Positions 36,035-46,139 of a stretch of DNA of 64,000 nt are shown here, one piece after another; position 1 is the stretch's first letter; each line of letters begins with the position of its first letter. The stretch is from Frigoribacterium endophyticum (GTDB lineage Bacteria > Actinomycetota > Actinomycetes > Actinomycetales > Microbacteriaceae): positions 1,364,001-1,428,000 of the forward strand of contig NZ_JAAOYV010000001.1 in the NCBI RefSeq assembly GCF_011759585.1, read 5' to 3'. The position numbers and the translations under genes were made by a program. The notes beneath the pieces were generated by a model. The model had not been told where the DNA came from. It was given only the letters and a program-made list of their open reading frames with translations, and did no database searches.

Positions 36035-37864
36035 TCACCAGGTCTGGGGGATGACCGGTGCGGGCTCCGTCGACGGAGGGACGCGGTACATCTCGAGGAC
36101 CTGGGACATGATCTTGTTGAAGGTCGGAGCCGCAGCAGCCGACGTCTTGATGGTACTGGGCTTGGTGAACGTCACGACGACGACGTACTGCGGGTCCTCC
36201 GCGGGGGCGAGGCCGGCGACCGAGACGATGCGGTCGGAGCCGTACCCCGTGCCGTCGGACTTGGCGACCTCGGCGGTGCCGGTCTTGGCGCCGACACGGT
36301 AGCCGGGGATGGTGAGGACGTCCTTGAGGTCGCCGTCGCTGACGACCTTCTCGATCATGTTCACGGTCGAGTCGGCCGCGGCGGGAGAGACCGCCTGGAC
36401 GCCCTCGGTGCTCGGGGCCATCGTCACGGTGCCGTCGGGAGCGGTGCAGCCCTCGACGAGGGAGGTGGGGAGGCGCAGGCCGTGGTTGCCGAGGGTCTGG
36501 AAGATGCCCGCGACGTGCACGGCCGTCGTCTGCACGCCCTGGCCGAACATCGTGTTGATGCTCGTCTGCTGGTCCCAGTCGGAGGCGGGGCGGACGCCCG
36601 AGGTCGGCTCGCCGAGGAAGCCCACGGCGGTCGGCTCGTTCAGGCCGAACTTCACCATGTAGTCGTGGCGCTGCTCCGCCGAGAGGTTCTGGCCGAGCAG
36701 CGAGATGCCGACGTTCGAGGAGTCGCGGAGCACGCCCGTGAGGGTCAGCTGCTCGGTGGGGTGGAAGGTCGCGTCGTGGATCTCGCCGCCCCACGGGAAG
36801 GTGCGCGAGTAGGGCACGGTCACCCGGCTGGTGGGAGCGGCCTTGCCGGAGTCGAGGAGCATCGCGGCCGTCATCGCCTTGAAGGTCGAGCCGGGCTCGT
36901 ACGACGAGGTGAAGGCCTTCGAGCCGAGGTCGGCGACGTCCTTCGTGAGGTTCACGTCGTTGGGGTCGACCGCGGGCCAGTCGGCGACGGCGAGCAGCTT
37001 GCCCGTCTTGACCTCCTGGACGACCGCCGTGGCCGACTCCGCCCCGATGGCCTGCGCCTGCTCGGCGACGGCCTGCTGCGCCATGTACTGGAGGTCGGAG
37101 TCGATGGTGAGCGACAGGGTGCCGCCGGGCGCCGCCTCCTGCGTGGTCACCGTGCTGCCGGGCAGCTGCACGCCGTCCGCGCCGCGCTCGTAGGTCTGGA
37201 GCCCGTCGGTGCCGGCCAGGCACTGGTCGGCGCTCAGCTCGAGCCCCGCCTGCGGGCCGTCCGTCCCGATGAAGCCGGTCAGGTTGCCCGCGACCGACCC
37301 GTTCGGGTACGAGCGGGCCGACTGGCGCTCGTAGTAGAGCCACGAGACGCCGCTGTTCTTCAGGTCGCGCACGGCGCGGAAGGCGTCGACGTCGACGCCC
37401 TTCACCAGATAGGCGAAGTTCGCCTCGGGGTCGTCGGAGATGCTCTTCTGCATCGCGGCCTCGTCGCCGCCGGTGATGTCGGCGACGCGCGCCAGCACCT
37501 GCTCGACCGTGAGGGGCTGCTTCGAGGTCGTCCCGTCGGCCGCGGTCTCCGTGACCGTGACGTCCTCGGCGAAAGCCGGTGCGGCCGTGATGTTGTACCG
37601 CGTGACGCTGCCGGCGAGGACGGTGCCGTCGGACGAGACGATGTCGCCCCGGTCGCCGTAGGTGACCTGACGGATCTCGCGCTTGTTCAGCGACTGGGCG
37701 TTCAGCTCGGAGGCCTGGACGATCTGGATGTCGGCCAGCCTGACCACGAACACTCCGACCAGCGCGATCACCACGGCCATGGCTAGGGTCGCGCGCAGCC
37801 GTCGGCTGCGGAGCTCGCTGTGCGGTCGGCCACGACGGCCGCCGGTGCGGGGAGCAGGGTTCAC
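36035..37864 (-). CDS. ftsI: Septal transpeptidase FtsI (class B PBP)
   Basis: Crosslinks septal peptidoglycan. The 609-residue protein has a short cytosolic tail, one helix (about 25-45), a PBP dimerisation domain and a transpeptidase domain with SxxK (S326, K329), SSN (382-384) and KTG (527-529). It has no C-terminal PASTA domains. GTG 37864 has GAGGA upstream; the open frame continues but without homology. Between ftsL and murE in the dcw cluster. Confidence 0.95.
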   Translation of the reverse strand: MNPAPRTGGRRGRPHSELRSRRLRATLAMAVVIALVGVFVVRLADIQIVQASELNAQSLNKREIRQVTYGDRGDIVSSDGTVLAGSVTRYNITAAPAFAEDVTVTETAADGTTSKQPLTVEQVLARVADITGGDEAAMQKSISDDPEANFAYLVKGVDVDAFRAVRDLKNSGVSWLYYERQSARSYPNGSVAGNLTGFIGTDGPQAGLELSADQCLAGTDGLQTYERGADGVQLPGSTVTTQEAAPGGTLSLTIDSDLQYMAQQAVAEQAQAIGAESATAVVQEVKTGKLLAVADWPAVDPNDVNLTKDVADLGSKAFTSSYEPGSTFKAMTAAMLLDSGKAAPTSRVTVPYSRTFPWGGEIHDATFHPTEQLTLTGVLRDSSNVGISLLGQNLSAEQRHDYMVKFGLNEPTAVGFLGEPTSGVRPASDWDQQTSINTMFGQGVQTTAVHVAGIFQTLGNHGLRLPTSLVEGCTAPDGTVTMAPSTEGVQAVSPAAADSTVNMIEKVVSDGDLKDVLTIPGYRVGAKTGTAEVAKSDGTGYGSDRIVSVAGLAPAEDPQYVVVVTFTKPSTIKTSAAAAPTFNKIMSQVLEMYRVPPSTEPAPVIPQTW

Positions 37865-37940
37865 GAGAGGTTCCTCACCGCGGACGGGTCGTCGTGCACC
37901 CACCGCTGTCGTCGTCCGGCACGCCCTCACGGGCACGCCG

Positions 37941-38594
37941 CTAGCGGGTCTCGGGAGCCGCCAGCTGGTTCGGGGCCGAGGCTACCGACGCATCGGCGTT
38001 CTGCGCGCCCGCCGCGCCCGGCGCGGCGGAGTCGGCGGCGGCAGCCGCCGCGGTGCCCGCTGCGGCGGTCGGGTCGACCGGGGAGGACCCCGCGGCGGCG
38101 CCGTCGGCGGTCTCGGCGGGCACGCCCGCCGGCGGCTGGGTGACGAGCGGCACGCCGTCGAGCAGCGTGTTCGGGATGAGGTTGTCGGTGCCGTCCGCCG
38201 CGCCGTCGGCGGGGGCGGGGACGCCGTGCACCGCACCGGTCGCCGGGTCGAGGTAGACCGGGTTCGAGTTGCGCACCATGCCGAGTCGCTCGGCGTTGTT
38301 CGCCACGTTCTGCGGGGACGACAGCACGTCGAGCTGCTCGGAGTACTTCTGCTGGTCGCGGGTCAGCTCGGCCTTCTCGGCCTGCAGGTCGGAGATCGTG
38401 TAGGCGCCGTCGCTCAGGGCGATGCTGATGGCGAGCTGCCCGAGCAGGAGGACGAAGAGCGCCGCCGTGGCCACGAGCGCGTAGGCGATGCGCGGCCGGG
38501 CACGACGCTGGGCACGGGTGGTGACGATCTCGACCGGAGCCCGGCGGGGGGCGCGGGCGGGCTGCGGGATCGGGCTGACGGCCGCGGTGCTCAT
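37941..38594 (-). CDS. ftsL: FtsL-like division protein
   Basis: Bitopic coiled-coil protein expected to act with FtsQ and the DivIC-type partner in activating FtsW-FtsI. The 217-residue protein has a basic cytosolic N-terminus, one helix (about 36-58), a short coiled coil (about 64-98) and a 100-residue Ala/Pro/Gly/Asp-rich extracytoplasmic tail with no recognisable fold. Assignment rests on topology and on its place between rsmH and ftsI. It overlaps rsmH by ATGA. Confidence 0.85.
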   Translation of the reverse strand: MSTAAVSPIPQPARAPRRAPVEIVTTRAQRRARPRIAYALVATAALFVLLLGQLAISIALSDGAYTISDLQAEKAELTRDQQKYSEQLDVLSSPQNVANNAERLGMVRNSNPVYLDPATGAVHGVPAPADGAADGTDNLIPNTLLDGVPLVTQPPAGVPAETADGAAAGSSPVDPTAAAGTAAAAAADSAAPGAAGAQNADASVASAPNQLAAPETR

Positions 38595-39541
38595 GCTGCT
38601 CTCCGGATTCGTTCGGCGGCGCGCAGCCGCACGGGTCGTGCTCGGGGGTTCTCGTCGATCTCGGCGTCGGTGGCCAGCTCGGCGCCCCGCACGAGGAGCT
38701 TGAACTCGGGGCGGTGCTCGGGCAGCTCGACGGGGAGCCCCTGCGGGGCCGTCGACGTCGTCCGGGCCGCCAGCTCGCGCTTGACGAAGCGGTCCTCGAG
38801 GGACTGGTACGCGAGGACGACGATGCGCCCGGACTCTGCCAGGCGGTCGAGGGCCGCCGGCACGGCGGCCTCGAGCGAGGCGAGCTCGCCGTTGACCTCG
38901 ATGCGCAGCGCCTGGAAGACGCGCTTGGCGGGGTGGCCTGCCCGCTGCAGGGCCATGGGCGTCGCGGCGATGAGGAGGTCGACCAGCTCGCCGCTGCGGA
39001 CGAGCGGCGCCTCGACGCGCTGCTCGACGATGCGGCGGGCGTAGCGCGGGGCCAGCTTCTCTTCTCCGTACTGGTAGAAGATGCGCCGCAGCTCGGACTC
39101 GGGGTACTCGGCGAGGATCCGCTCGGCCGTGACCGGGGCGGTCGGGTCCATCCGCATGTCGAGCGGAGCGTCCTTCGAGTACGAGAAGCCGCGCTCGACC
39201 CGGTCGAGCTGGAGCGACGAGACGCCGAGGTCGAAGAGGACGGCGTCGACGGTGTCGTACCCGAGGCCGTCGAGGGCGTCGGCCACCCCGTCGTAGCGGG
39301 TGTGCACGAGGCGCGCCCGCTCGCCGAAGCCCGCGAGGCGCTCCCCCGCGATGGCCAGCGCCTCGGTGTCGCGGTCGAGGCCGACGACGGTCAGCTCGGG
39401 GAACCTCTGCAGCATCGCCTCGCTGTGGCCGCCCATGCCGAGGGTCGCGTCGACCACGACGGCGCCGGGGCGCGACAGGGCGGGGGCGAGGAGCTCGAGG
39501 GTGCGCTCGAGGAGCACGGGGGTGTGGATCTGTTCTGCCAT
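38591..39541 (-). CDS. rsmH: 16S rRNA (cytosine-1402-N4)-methyltransferase
   Basis: SAM-dependent methyltransferase of C1402 in the ribosomal P-site region. The 316-residue product starts [13 protein letters not shown] and has the SAM loop [20 protein letters not shown], and the C-terminal [29 protein letters not shown] region typical of the family. ATG 39541 is chosen by homology; an ATG 13 codons upstream (39580) is possible and neither has a clear ribosome-binding site. Follows mraZ. Confidence 0.94.
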   Translation of the reverse strand: MAEQIHTPVLLERTLELLAPALSRPGAVVVDATLGMGGHSEAMLQRFPELTVVGLDRDTEALAIAGERLAGFGERARLVHTRYDGVADALDGLGYDTVDAVLFDLGVSSLQLDRVERGFSYSKDAPLDMRMDPTAPVTAERILAEYPESELRRIFYQYGEEKLAPRYARRIVEQRVEAPLVRSGELVDLLIAATPMALQRAGHPAKRVFQALRIEVNGELASLEAAVPAALDRLAESGRIVVLAYQSLEDRFVKRELAARTTSTAPQGLPVELPEHRPEFKLLVRGAELATDAEIDENPRARPVRLRAAERIRRAA

Positions 39542-39644
39542 GGCGACGACGGTCTCGGGCTCCCGGGGCCTGATCCCCATCCCTCACGACCTGGCACCGG
39601 GGAAGGTGCGCCAGGGCGGACGGCTGGGAGTCAGGCTCGAGGAA

Positions 39645-40076
39645 CTAGAAGAGGCCGGGGATCACCTCCTCCGTGGTGTTGGCGAACGCGGCCTCCTGGG
39701 CCTCGTAGTAGGCGTCCCACGCCTCGGTGGCCCAGATCTCGGCACGGTTGCCCGCGCCGATCACGGTGAGCTCACGGCCGAGGCCGGCGTAGTCGCGCAG
39801 CTGCGCGGGGACGGTGACGCGGCCCTGCTTGTCGGGGACCTCGTCGCTGGCACCGGAGAGGAAGAGGCGCATGTAGTCGCGGCCCTCCTTGCTCGTGATC
39901 GGTGCCTGTCGGATGCGGTCGTGCATGCTCTCGAACTCGGCCTGGCTGAAGACGTAGACGCAGCGCTCCTGCCCACGGGTCATGACGAGGCCGGAGGCCA
40001 GCTCGTCACGGAACTTGGCGGGGAGGATGATGCGGCCCTTCTCGTCGAGCTTGGGCGAATAGGTGCCGAGGAACAT
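39645..40076 (-). CDS. mraZ: Transcriptional regulator MraZ
   Basis: DNA-binding regulator of the dcw cluster with two AbrB-like SpoVT folds. The 143-residue protein has the paired motifs [14 protein letters not shown] (about 11-24) and [14 protein letters not shown] (about 84-97). The GGGGGAGAGGG run just upstream is its ribosome-binding site. Three TGGRN boxes at 10-bp spacing lie 41-65 bp upstream of the ATG, so autoregulation is expected. First gene of the 20-kb minus-strand block. Confidence 0.96.
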   Translation of the reverse strand: MFLGTYSPKLDEKGRIILPAKFRDELASGLVMTRGQERCVYVFSQAEFESMHDRIRQAPITSKEGRDYMRLFLSGASDEVPDKQGRVTVPAQLRDYAGLGRELTVIGAGNRAEIWATEAWDAYYEAQEAAFANTTEEVIPGLF

Positions 40077-40116
40077 GCCCTCTCCCCCTTCGCCCCCCGC
40101 ACCCGGTGGCACGTGC

Positions 40117-40141
40117 CTCCACTTTACTCCACAACGCACCA
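40117..40141 (-). promoter_or_regulatory. MraZ operator (three TGGRN boxes)
   Basis: On the minus strand TGGTG-CGTTG-TGGAG-TAAAG-TGGAG gives three boxes with exact 5-nt spacers. This matches the known MraZ target of tandem TGGGN boxes with 5-nt spacers, with A in place of the third G in two boxes. It lies 41 bp upstream of the mraZ ATG. Confidence 0.75.
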
Positions 40142-40296
40142 CTCAGCAACGAGAAACGGCCCCGGAGGCGCGGGTCGCCCCCTCCGATCCGCTCCAGTTC
40201 GGGGGTCACGAGAGTGGAGGACATCGGGAGTGCCCTGGGCGCGGCGGCGGGCCGGGAGCCCTCGAGCGGCCGCGGGCCCGCCCGCCGCAGGCGTCG

Positions 40297-40334
40297 GTGG
40301 AGCGAAGTGGAGGCAGGGTGGACGCGACGTGGAG
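40297..40334 (+). repeat. Second, oppositely oriented GTGGAS array
   Basis: Four plus-strand copies, GTGGAG (40297), GTGGAG (40307), GTGGAC (40318) and GTGGAG (40329), are spaced 10, 11 and 11 bp apart. They resemble the MraZ boxes but point the other way, about 220 bp upstream of mraZ and 110 bp from the end of the DUF3040 gene. Scattered extra boxes occur at 40182-40196 (minus) and 40215 (plus). Confidence 0.5.
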
Positions 40335-40381
40335 ACCCGTGGCCGGAGGCGACGCTCGCGACGACGCCCCGGACACGACGA

Positions 40382-40407
40382 AGGGGCCGGCCCGGAGGCC
40401 GACCCCT
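40382..40407 (-). terminator. Hairpin terminator after DUF3040 gene
   Basis: A 10-bp stem with one mismatch (GGGGCCGGCC and GGCCGACCCC, loop CGGA), extended by one A-T pair, lies 35 bp beyond the DUF3040 stop on the minus strand. It would insulate mraZ from upstream transcription. Confidence 0.6.
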
Positions 40408-40441
40408 GAGGTCGTGGTGTGCCGCGTGCGCGGGTGGGACG

Positions 40442-40846
40442 TTACCGGCGGTCGCCGTCCTGTCGGCGGTCCCAGCGATCGGAGAAGCGGTCCATCATGC
40501 TGCCGCCACCGCCGCGCTGCGGGCGCGCCGCCGACGGACGAGCCGAGGTCGTGGGGGCCGGGGCGGGCGCGCCCCTGCGGCGAGGAGGTGCGATCGCGAA
40601 CAGCGCGCCGGCGACGAGGATGACGAAGCCCAGGACGCCGACGAGCGGCCCGATCGGCGGGGTGCGGAGGATGACGCCGGTGACGATGACGGCGATGCCG
40701 ACCAGAGCTGCGAGGACGCCCACGACGACCATCGTGTAGTTGGGACGGCCGCGGCCGCCGACCGTCGCCACGAAGTCGGAGTCGTTGCTGTAGAGGCTCC
40801 GCTCCATCTCTTCGAGGAGGCGCTGCTCCTGCTCGGAAAGCGGCAT
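40442..40846 (-). CDS. DUF3040 family membrane protein
   Basis: Small actinobacterial membrane protein of unknown function, conserved upstream of mraZ. The 134-residue product starts with the DUF3040 motif MPLSEQEQRLLEEMERSLYS, has two adjacent helices (about 38-60, 65-87) and a basic, Arg/Pro/Gly-rich tail. ATG 40846 has AAGGGA upstream. A TACACT hexamer at 40913-40908 could be its -10, leaving a leader of about 55 nt. Confidence 0.85.
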   Translation of the reverse strand: MPLSEQEQRLLEEMERSLYSNDSDFVATVGGRGRPNYTMVVVGVLAALVGIAVIVTGVILRTPPIGPLVGVLGFVILVAGALFAIAPPRRRGAPAPAPTTSARPSAARPQRGGGGSMMDRFSDRWDRRQDGDRR

Positions 40847-40907
40847 GGTGTTGTTCCCTTCGAACACGGGCCCCTCGGCCTCGGGATCGGCGCGATCGGT
40901 ACGTGCG

Positions 40908-40936
40908 AGTGTATGCCTGGCCCCTGTGGCTAGGCT
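40908..40936. promoter_or_regulatory. Divergent candidate -10 elements (DUF3040 / prenyl synthase)
   Basis: TACACT (40913-40908, minus) faces the DUF3040 gene and TAGGCT (40931-40936, plus) lies 6 nt before the GTG of the polyprenyl synthase, which is therefore predicted leaderless. No clear -35 elements are seen. Confidence 0.4.
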
Positions 40937-40942
40937 AGGCGC

Positions 40943-42064
40943 GTGGCTGAGAGTACGCGGTTAGTGGACGTCGTCCAAGAGCGCATCGACGCGTTCCTCG
41001 AGGGGCAGCGTCCTGCGCTCCGGAGCATCGCTCCGGACCTCGACCCGTTCGCCCTCTTCTCGAGCGATCTGCTCCGGGGCGGCAAGCGGTTCCGCGCGCT
41101 GTTCTGCTACTGGGGGTGGCAGTCGGTCGCCGGGCTCGACGTGGGCTTCGACCCGCTCGCCCGCAGCGTCGACGAGCGCTCCCTCGACGCCGTGATGGCC
41201 GCCTCCGTCGGCCTGGAGTTCTTCCACGCCGCCGCCCTCGTCCACGACGACATCATGGACAACTCCGACACCCGGCGCGGGCTGCCCGCGGCGCACCGTC
41301 GGTTCGAGGCCCTGCACCGCGACGGCGCGTGGCTCGGGTCGCCGGGCGCGTTCGGCACCTCCGGCGCCCTGCTGATGGGAGACCTGCTGCTCGCCTGGAG
41401 CGACGAGCAGGTGAGCGCCGCGCTCGACTCCCTCGCCTCCCGCGACGCCGCGCGGTCGGCGCGACGCGAGTTCAACCGGATGCGGACGGAGGTGACGGTC
41501 GGCCAGTACCTGGACATCCTCGAGGAGGGCGCGTGGCGGAGCGTGCCCGACGCGGAGCTGCTGCCGCGCGCCCAGCGCGTCATCGTCTACAAGTCGGCGA
41601 AGTACAGCGTGGAGGCGCCCCTCACGATCGGCGCCGCCATGGCCGGCGGCAGCGACGAGGCCCTCGCGGCCCTGCGCGCCTTCGGCCTGCCGCTCGGCAT
41701 CGCCTACCAGCTGCGTGACGACATGCTCGGCGTGTTCGGCGACCCCGCCGTCACCGGGAAGCCCGCCGGGGACGACCTCCGCGAGGGCAAGCGCACCGTC
41801 CTGGTGGCGACCGCGCGGCGCGAGCTGCCGTCGTCGGCGGTGCGGCTGCTCGACGAGCTGCTCGGCGACCCCGACCTCGACGACGACCAGATCGGCGTGC
41901 TGCAGGCCACGCTCCGCGAGAGCGGGGCCGTGGACGCCGTCGAGCGATCGATCTCGGACCAGGTGGAGCGCGCCGTGCAGGCCCTCGACCGTGCCGACCT
42001 GGCGCCGTCCGCCCGGTCGCAGCTGGCGCGTCTCGCCGAGACGGTCACCCGCCGCGACTACTGA
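40943..42064 (+). CDS. Polyprenyl diphosphate synthase
   Basis: Condenses isopentenyl diphosphate with allylic diphosphates (C15-C20 or longer) to make precursors for menaquinone, carotenoids or lipid carriers. The 373-residue trans-prenyltransferase has the first aspartate-rich motif HDDIMD (D102, D103, D106), then a second one QLRDDMLGVFGD (around 257-267) and KPAGDDLREGKRT. It corresponds by position to M. tuberculosis IdsA2 (Rv2173). Chain length cannot be read reliably. Start GTG 40943 follows TAGGCT by 6 nt. Confidence 0.93.
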   Translation: MAESTRLVDVVQERIDAFLEGQRPALRSIAPDLDPFALFSSDLLRGGKRFRALFCYWGWQSVAGLDVGFDPLARSVDERSLDAVMAASVGLEFFHAAALVHDDIMDNSDTRRGLPAAHRRFEALHRDGAWLGSPGAFGTSGALLMGDLLLAWSDEQVSAALDSLASRDAARSARREFNRMRTEVTVGQYLDILEEGAWRSVPDAELLPRAQRVIVYKSAKYSVEAPLTIGAAMAGGSDEALAALRAFGLPLGIAYQLRDDMLGVFGDPAVTGKPAGDDLREGKRTVLVATARRELPSSAVRLLDELLGDPDLDDDQIGVLQATLRESGAVDAVERSISDQVERAVQALDRADLAPSARSQLARLAETVTRRDY

Positions 42065-42072
42065 GCGTCCGT

Positions 42073-42094
42073 CGCGGGGCGGGGGCGCCCCGCG
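42073..42094. terminator. Bidirectional hairpin terminator
   Basis: A 9-bp stem (CGCGGGGCG and CGCCCCGCG) with a GGGG loop in the 48-bp gap between the convergent prenyl synthase and HTH genes. Confidence 0.65.
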
Positions 42095-42112
42095 GGTCGG
42101 GGTGGGGCCCCG

Positions 42113-42469
42113 CTAGAGGAGGCTCTGGGCGACGCGGCGGACCTCGGCCTTCCGGCCGGCCCGCAGCGCCTCGACCGGGCTGGTGCCGAGCGACTCCTCG
42201 ACGGAGAGCATCCAGTCGATCGCCTCGTCGTCGGTGAAGCCGTTGTCGGCGAGGACGGTGGCGGTGCCGCGCAGCTCGTGCATCGGCTCGCCGTCGACGA
42301 CGAAGACCGCGGGGACCTTCGTGACGCCGCCGACCCTCGTGGCGAGCAGCACGTGCTCCTCGACCAGGCGGTGCACACGGCTGACGCTCACGCCGAGCAT
42401 CTCGACGAGGTCGGGGACGGTCAGCCACTCGGCGTCGGCGAACCAGGGCTTCTGGGAGAGATCGGTCAC
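42113..42469 (-). CDS. Rv2175c-type winged-helix DNA-binding protein
   Basis: Small DNA-binding protein similar to M. tuberculosis Rv2175c, which is a substrate of the kinase PknL. The 118-residue product has a helix-turn-helix around 19-44 (LTVPDLVEMLGVSVSRVHRL) and a C-terminal segment with TSPVEALRAGRKAEVRRVAQ. GTG 42469 is chosen as the start of homology; the frame continues upstream without support. It sits opposite a PASTA kinase gene 1.6 kb away, the same arrangement as Rv2175c-pknL. Its targets are unknown. Confidence 0.85.
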   Translation of the reverse strand: MTDLSQKPWFADAEWLTVPDLVEMLGVSVSRVHRLVEEHVLLATRVGGVTKVPAVFVVDGEPMHELRGTATVLADNGFTDDEAIDWMLSVEESLGTSPVEALRAGRKAEVRRVAQSLL

Positions 42470-42520
42470 GCCACAACCTTGCCACGCCCGGGCCGCGACG
42501 GGGAACGCTGAGCCCCCCGA

Positions 42521-42547
42521 GTCACATCCGTCACTCCCGTCACACTG
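42521..42547 (+). promoter_or_regulatory. Tandem GTCAC nonamers, probable MtrA-type box
   Basis: Three head-to-tail 9-mers, GTCACATCC, GTCACTCCC and GTCACACTG, end 1 bp before a good -35 hexamer TTGACT (42549-42554). M. tuberculosis MtrA is known to bind loose direct repeats of GTCACAgcg type. The downstream gene is a peptidoglycan hydrolase, a typical MtrA target class. Confidence 0.55.
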
Positions 42548-42648
42548 ATTGACTTGGTTCTCCTTCTGTGTCAGCTTGGTGCCATCGAGACATGTCGCCG
42601 GGGGCCAGGCCACGGCCGTGTCGGACTCCCCGAGCCGAGGATCACCTC

Positions 42649-44001
42649 ATGAACGACAGCACCCCGACCGGCACGCCCGCCGCCGCCACGACCACGGCGG
42701 GCACGGCCTTCGCGCGGCCCGCGCTCGTGCCCGACGACGGCCGCGCCATGAGCCGGGTCGCCCGCTCGATGCTCAACACGGTCCCGATCGTGCTCGCCGG
42801 CTCCATGGCCCTCGGGCTCACCGGCCCCGTCGCCTCGGTCGACCACGCGCCGCGCCCGGTGAAGGAGCCGCACACGACCCCCCGCCCCACGCTCCCGACG
42901 ACTCCCCCGGTGGCCGAGGCCCCGCAGGAGGCGCTGGTCCAGACCGCGGCCGCGACCGCCCCGTCGAGCTACACCGTGAAGTCCGGCGACACCGTCGCGA
43001 GCATCGCGGGCTCGTTCGGACTCAGCACGGCCAGCGTCCTGGCGCTCAACGGCCTGAGCTGGAAGTCCACCATCTTCCCCGGGCAGGCCCTGAGCCTCGT
43101 GGCCGGCGCCGCAGCGGCCCCCAGCGTCCCCGTGAGCAGCAGCCGCGCCTCCTCCTCGCCGACCCGCTACACGATCGCCCGCGGCGACACGCTCAGCTCC
43201 ATCGCCGGCGCCCACGGCGTCAGCACGAGCGCGCTGCTGCAGGCGAACGGCCTCTCCTGGTCGAGCATCATCTACCCCGGCCAGCAGCTCGCCCTGCCGG
43301 GTGCCGCCGCCGCGAGCAGCACGCCGGCCCCGTCCGTCTCGACGCCGCCCGCCGCGTCGACGGGCTCCTCGTCGTACATCATCCGGTCGGGCGACACCGT
43401 GGCGTCGATCGCCGCTCGCTCGGGCGTCAGCACGAAGGCGCTCCTCGCCGCCAACGGCCTCGGCTTCACGAGCACGATCTACGCCGGGACGACGCTGACG
43501 ATCCCCTCGACGAGCGGCACGCCCACCGGCACGACGTCGGCCCCCGCGACGACCGTCGTCGCCACGTCGGCCACGCCCCTCGCGGTCGGCACCGCCCTCA
43601 CCGCCGAGCAGCAGGGCAACGCCCGCACGATCATCCGCGTCGGTCGGGAGCTGGGCGTCGGAGACCGCGCGATCGTCGTCGCCCTGGCGGCGGCGGCGCA
43701 GGAGTCGAGCCTCCGGAACATCGACTGGGGCGACCGCGACTCGGTCGGCCTCTACCAGCAGCGCCCCAGCACGGGGTGGGGCACGGTGGCCCAGCTGACC
43801 GACCCCGTCCACGCCACCAAGCTCTTCTTCGGCGGCCGCACCAACCCCAACGTCGGCAAGACCCGGGGCCTCCTCGACGTCAAGGGCTGGTCGGGCATGT
43901 CGCTCACGGCGGCGGCCCAGGCCGTGCAGCTGTCGGCGCACCCGACCGCGTACGCCAAGTGGGAGGGGCCCGCCGCCTCCTGGCTCGCGACCCTGGGCTG
44001 A
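42649..44001 (+). CDS. Triple-LysM secreted peptidoglycan hydrolase
   Basis: Secreted or membrane-anchored cell-wall protein. The 450-residue product has a cytosolic 40-residue lead, a hydrophobic segment (about 43-63), three LysM domains (about 107-151, 173-217, 243-286) separated by Ser/Thr/Pro linkers, and a C-terminal domain with AAAAQESSLRN (Glu352) and DSVGLYQQRPSTGWG, which resembles lytic transglycosylase-like domains. The enzyme activity is inferred from that fold. ATG 42649 has GAGGA upstream. Its neighbours (PASTA kinase, HTH protein) and the GTCAC repeats suggest growth-linked control. Confidence 0.88.
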   Translation: MNDSTPTGTPAAATTTAGTAFARPALVPDDGRAMSRVARSMLNTVPIVLAGSMALGLTGPVASVDHAPRPVKEPHTTPRPTLPTTPPVAEAPQEALVQTAAATAPSSYTVKSGDTVASIAGSFGLSTASVLALNGLSWKSTIFPGQALSLVAGAAAAPSVPVSSSRASSSPTRYTIARGDTLSSIAGAHGVSTSALLQANGLSWSSIIYPGQQLALPGAAAASSTPAPSVSTPPAASTGSSSYIIRSGDTVASIAARSGVSTKALLAANGLGFTSTIYAGTTLTIPSTSGTPTGTTSAPATTVVATSATPLAVGTALTAEQQGNARTIIRVGRELGVGDRAIVVALAAAAQESSLRNIDWGDRDSVGLYQQRPSTGWGTVAQLTDPVHATKLFFGGRTNPNVGKTRGLLDVKGWSGMSLTAAAQAVQLSAHPTAYAKWEGPAASWLATLG

Positions 44002-44069
44002 GCCCCGCCGGCGCGGGCGTTGTTGCGACCCCGCCGGTGAGTCCGCGCTGCCGGGACGGGGCGAGTCCG

Positions 44070-44075
44070 TAGAAT
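44070..44075 (+). promoter_or_regulatory. Candidate -10 element of the PASTA kinase gene
   Basis: TAGAAT (5 of 6 to consensus) is followed by 7 nt and GTG 44083, predicting a leaderless transcript. No ribosome-binding site is present. Confidence 0.5.
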
Positions 44076-44082
44076 CTGCGGG

Positions 44083-46065
<1,983 letters not shown>

Positions 46066-46079
46066 GCCCCGCGACGACC

Positions 46080-46112
46080 GACGCCCCGCCCTCTCGAGGA
46101 AGGCGGGGCGTC
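46080..46112. terminator. Bidirectional hairpin terminator
   Basis: An 11-bp stem GACGCCCCGCC/GGCGGGGCGTC encloses a CTCTCGAGGAA loop, between the convergent kinase and aroG genes. Confidence 0.8.
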
Positions 46113-46139
46113 AGGCGCTGGGCATGCGGGAGGCGCGGG

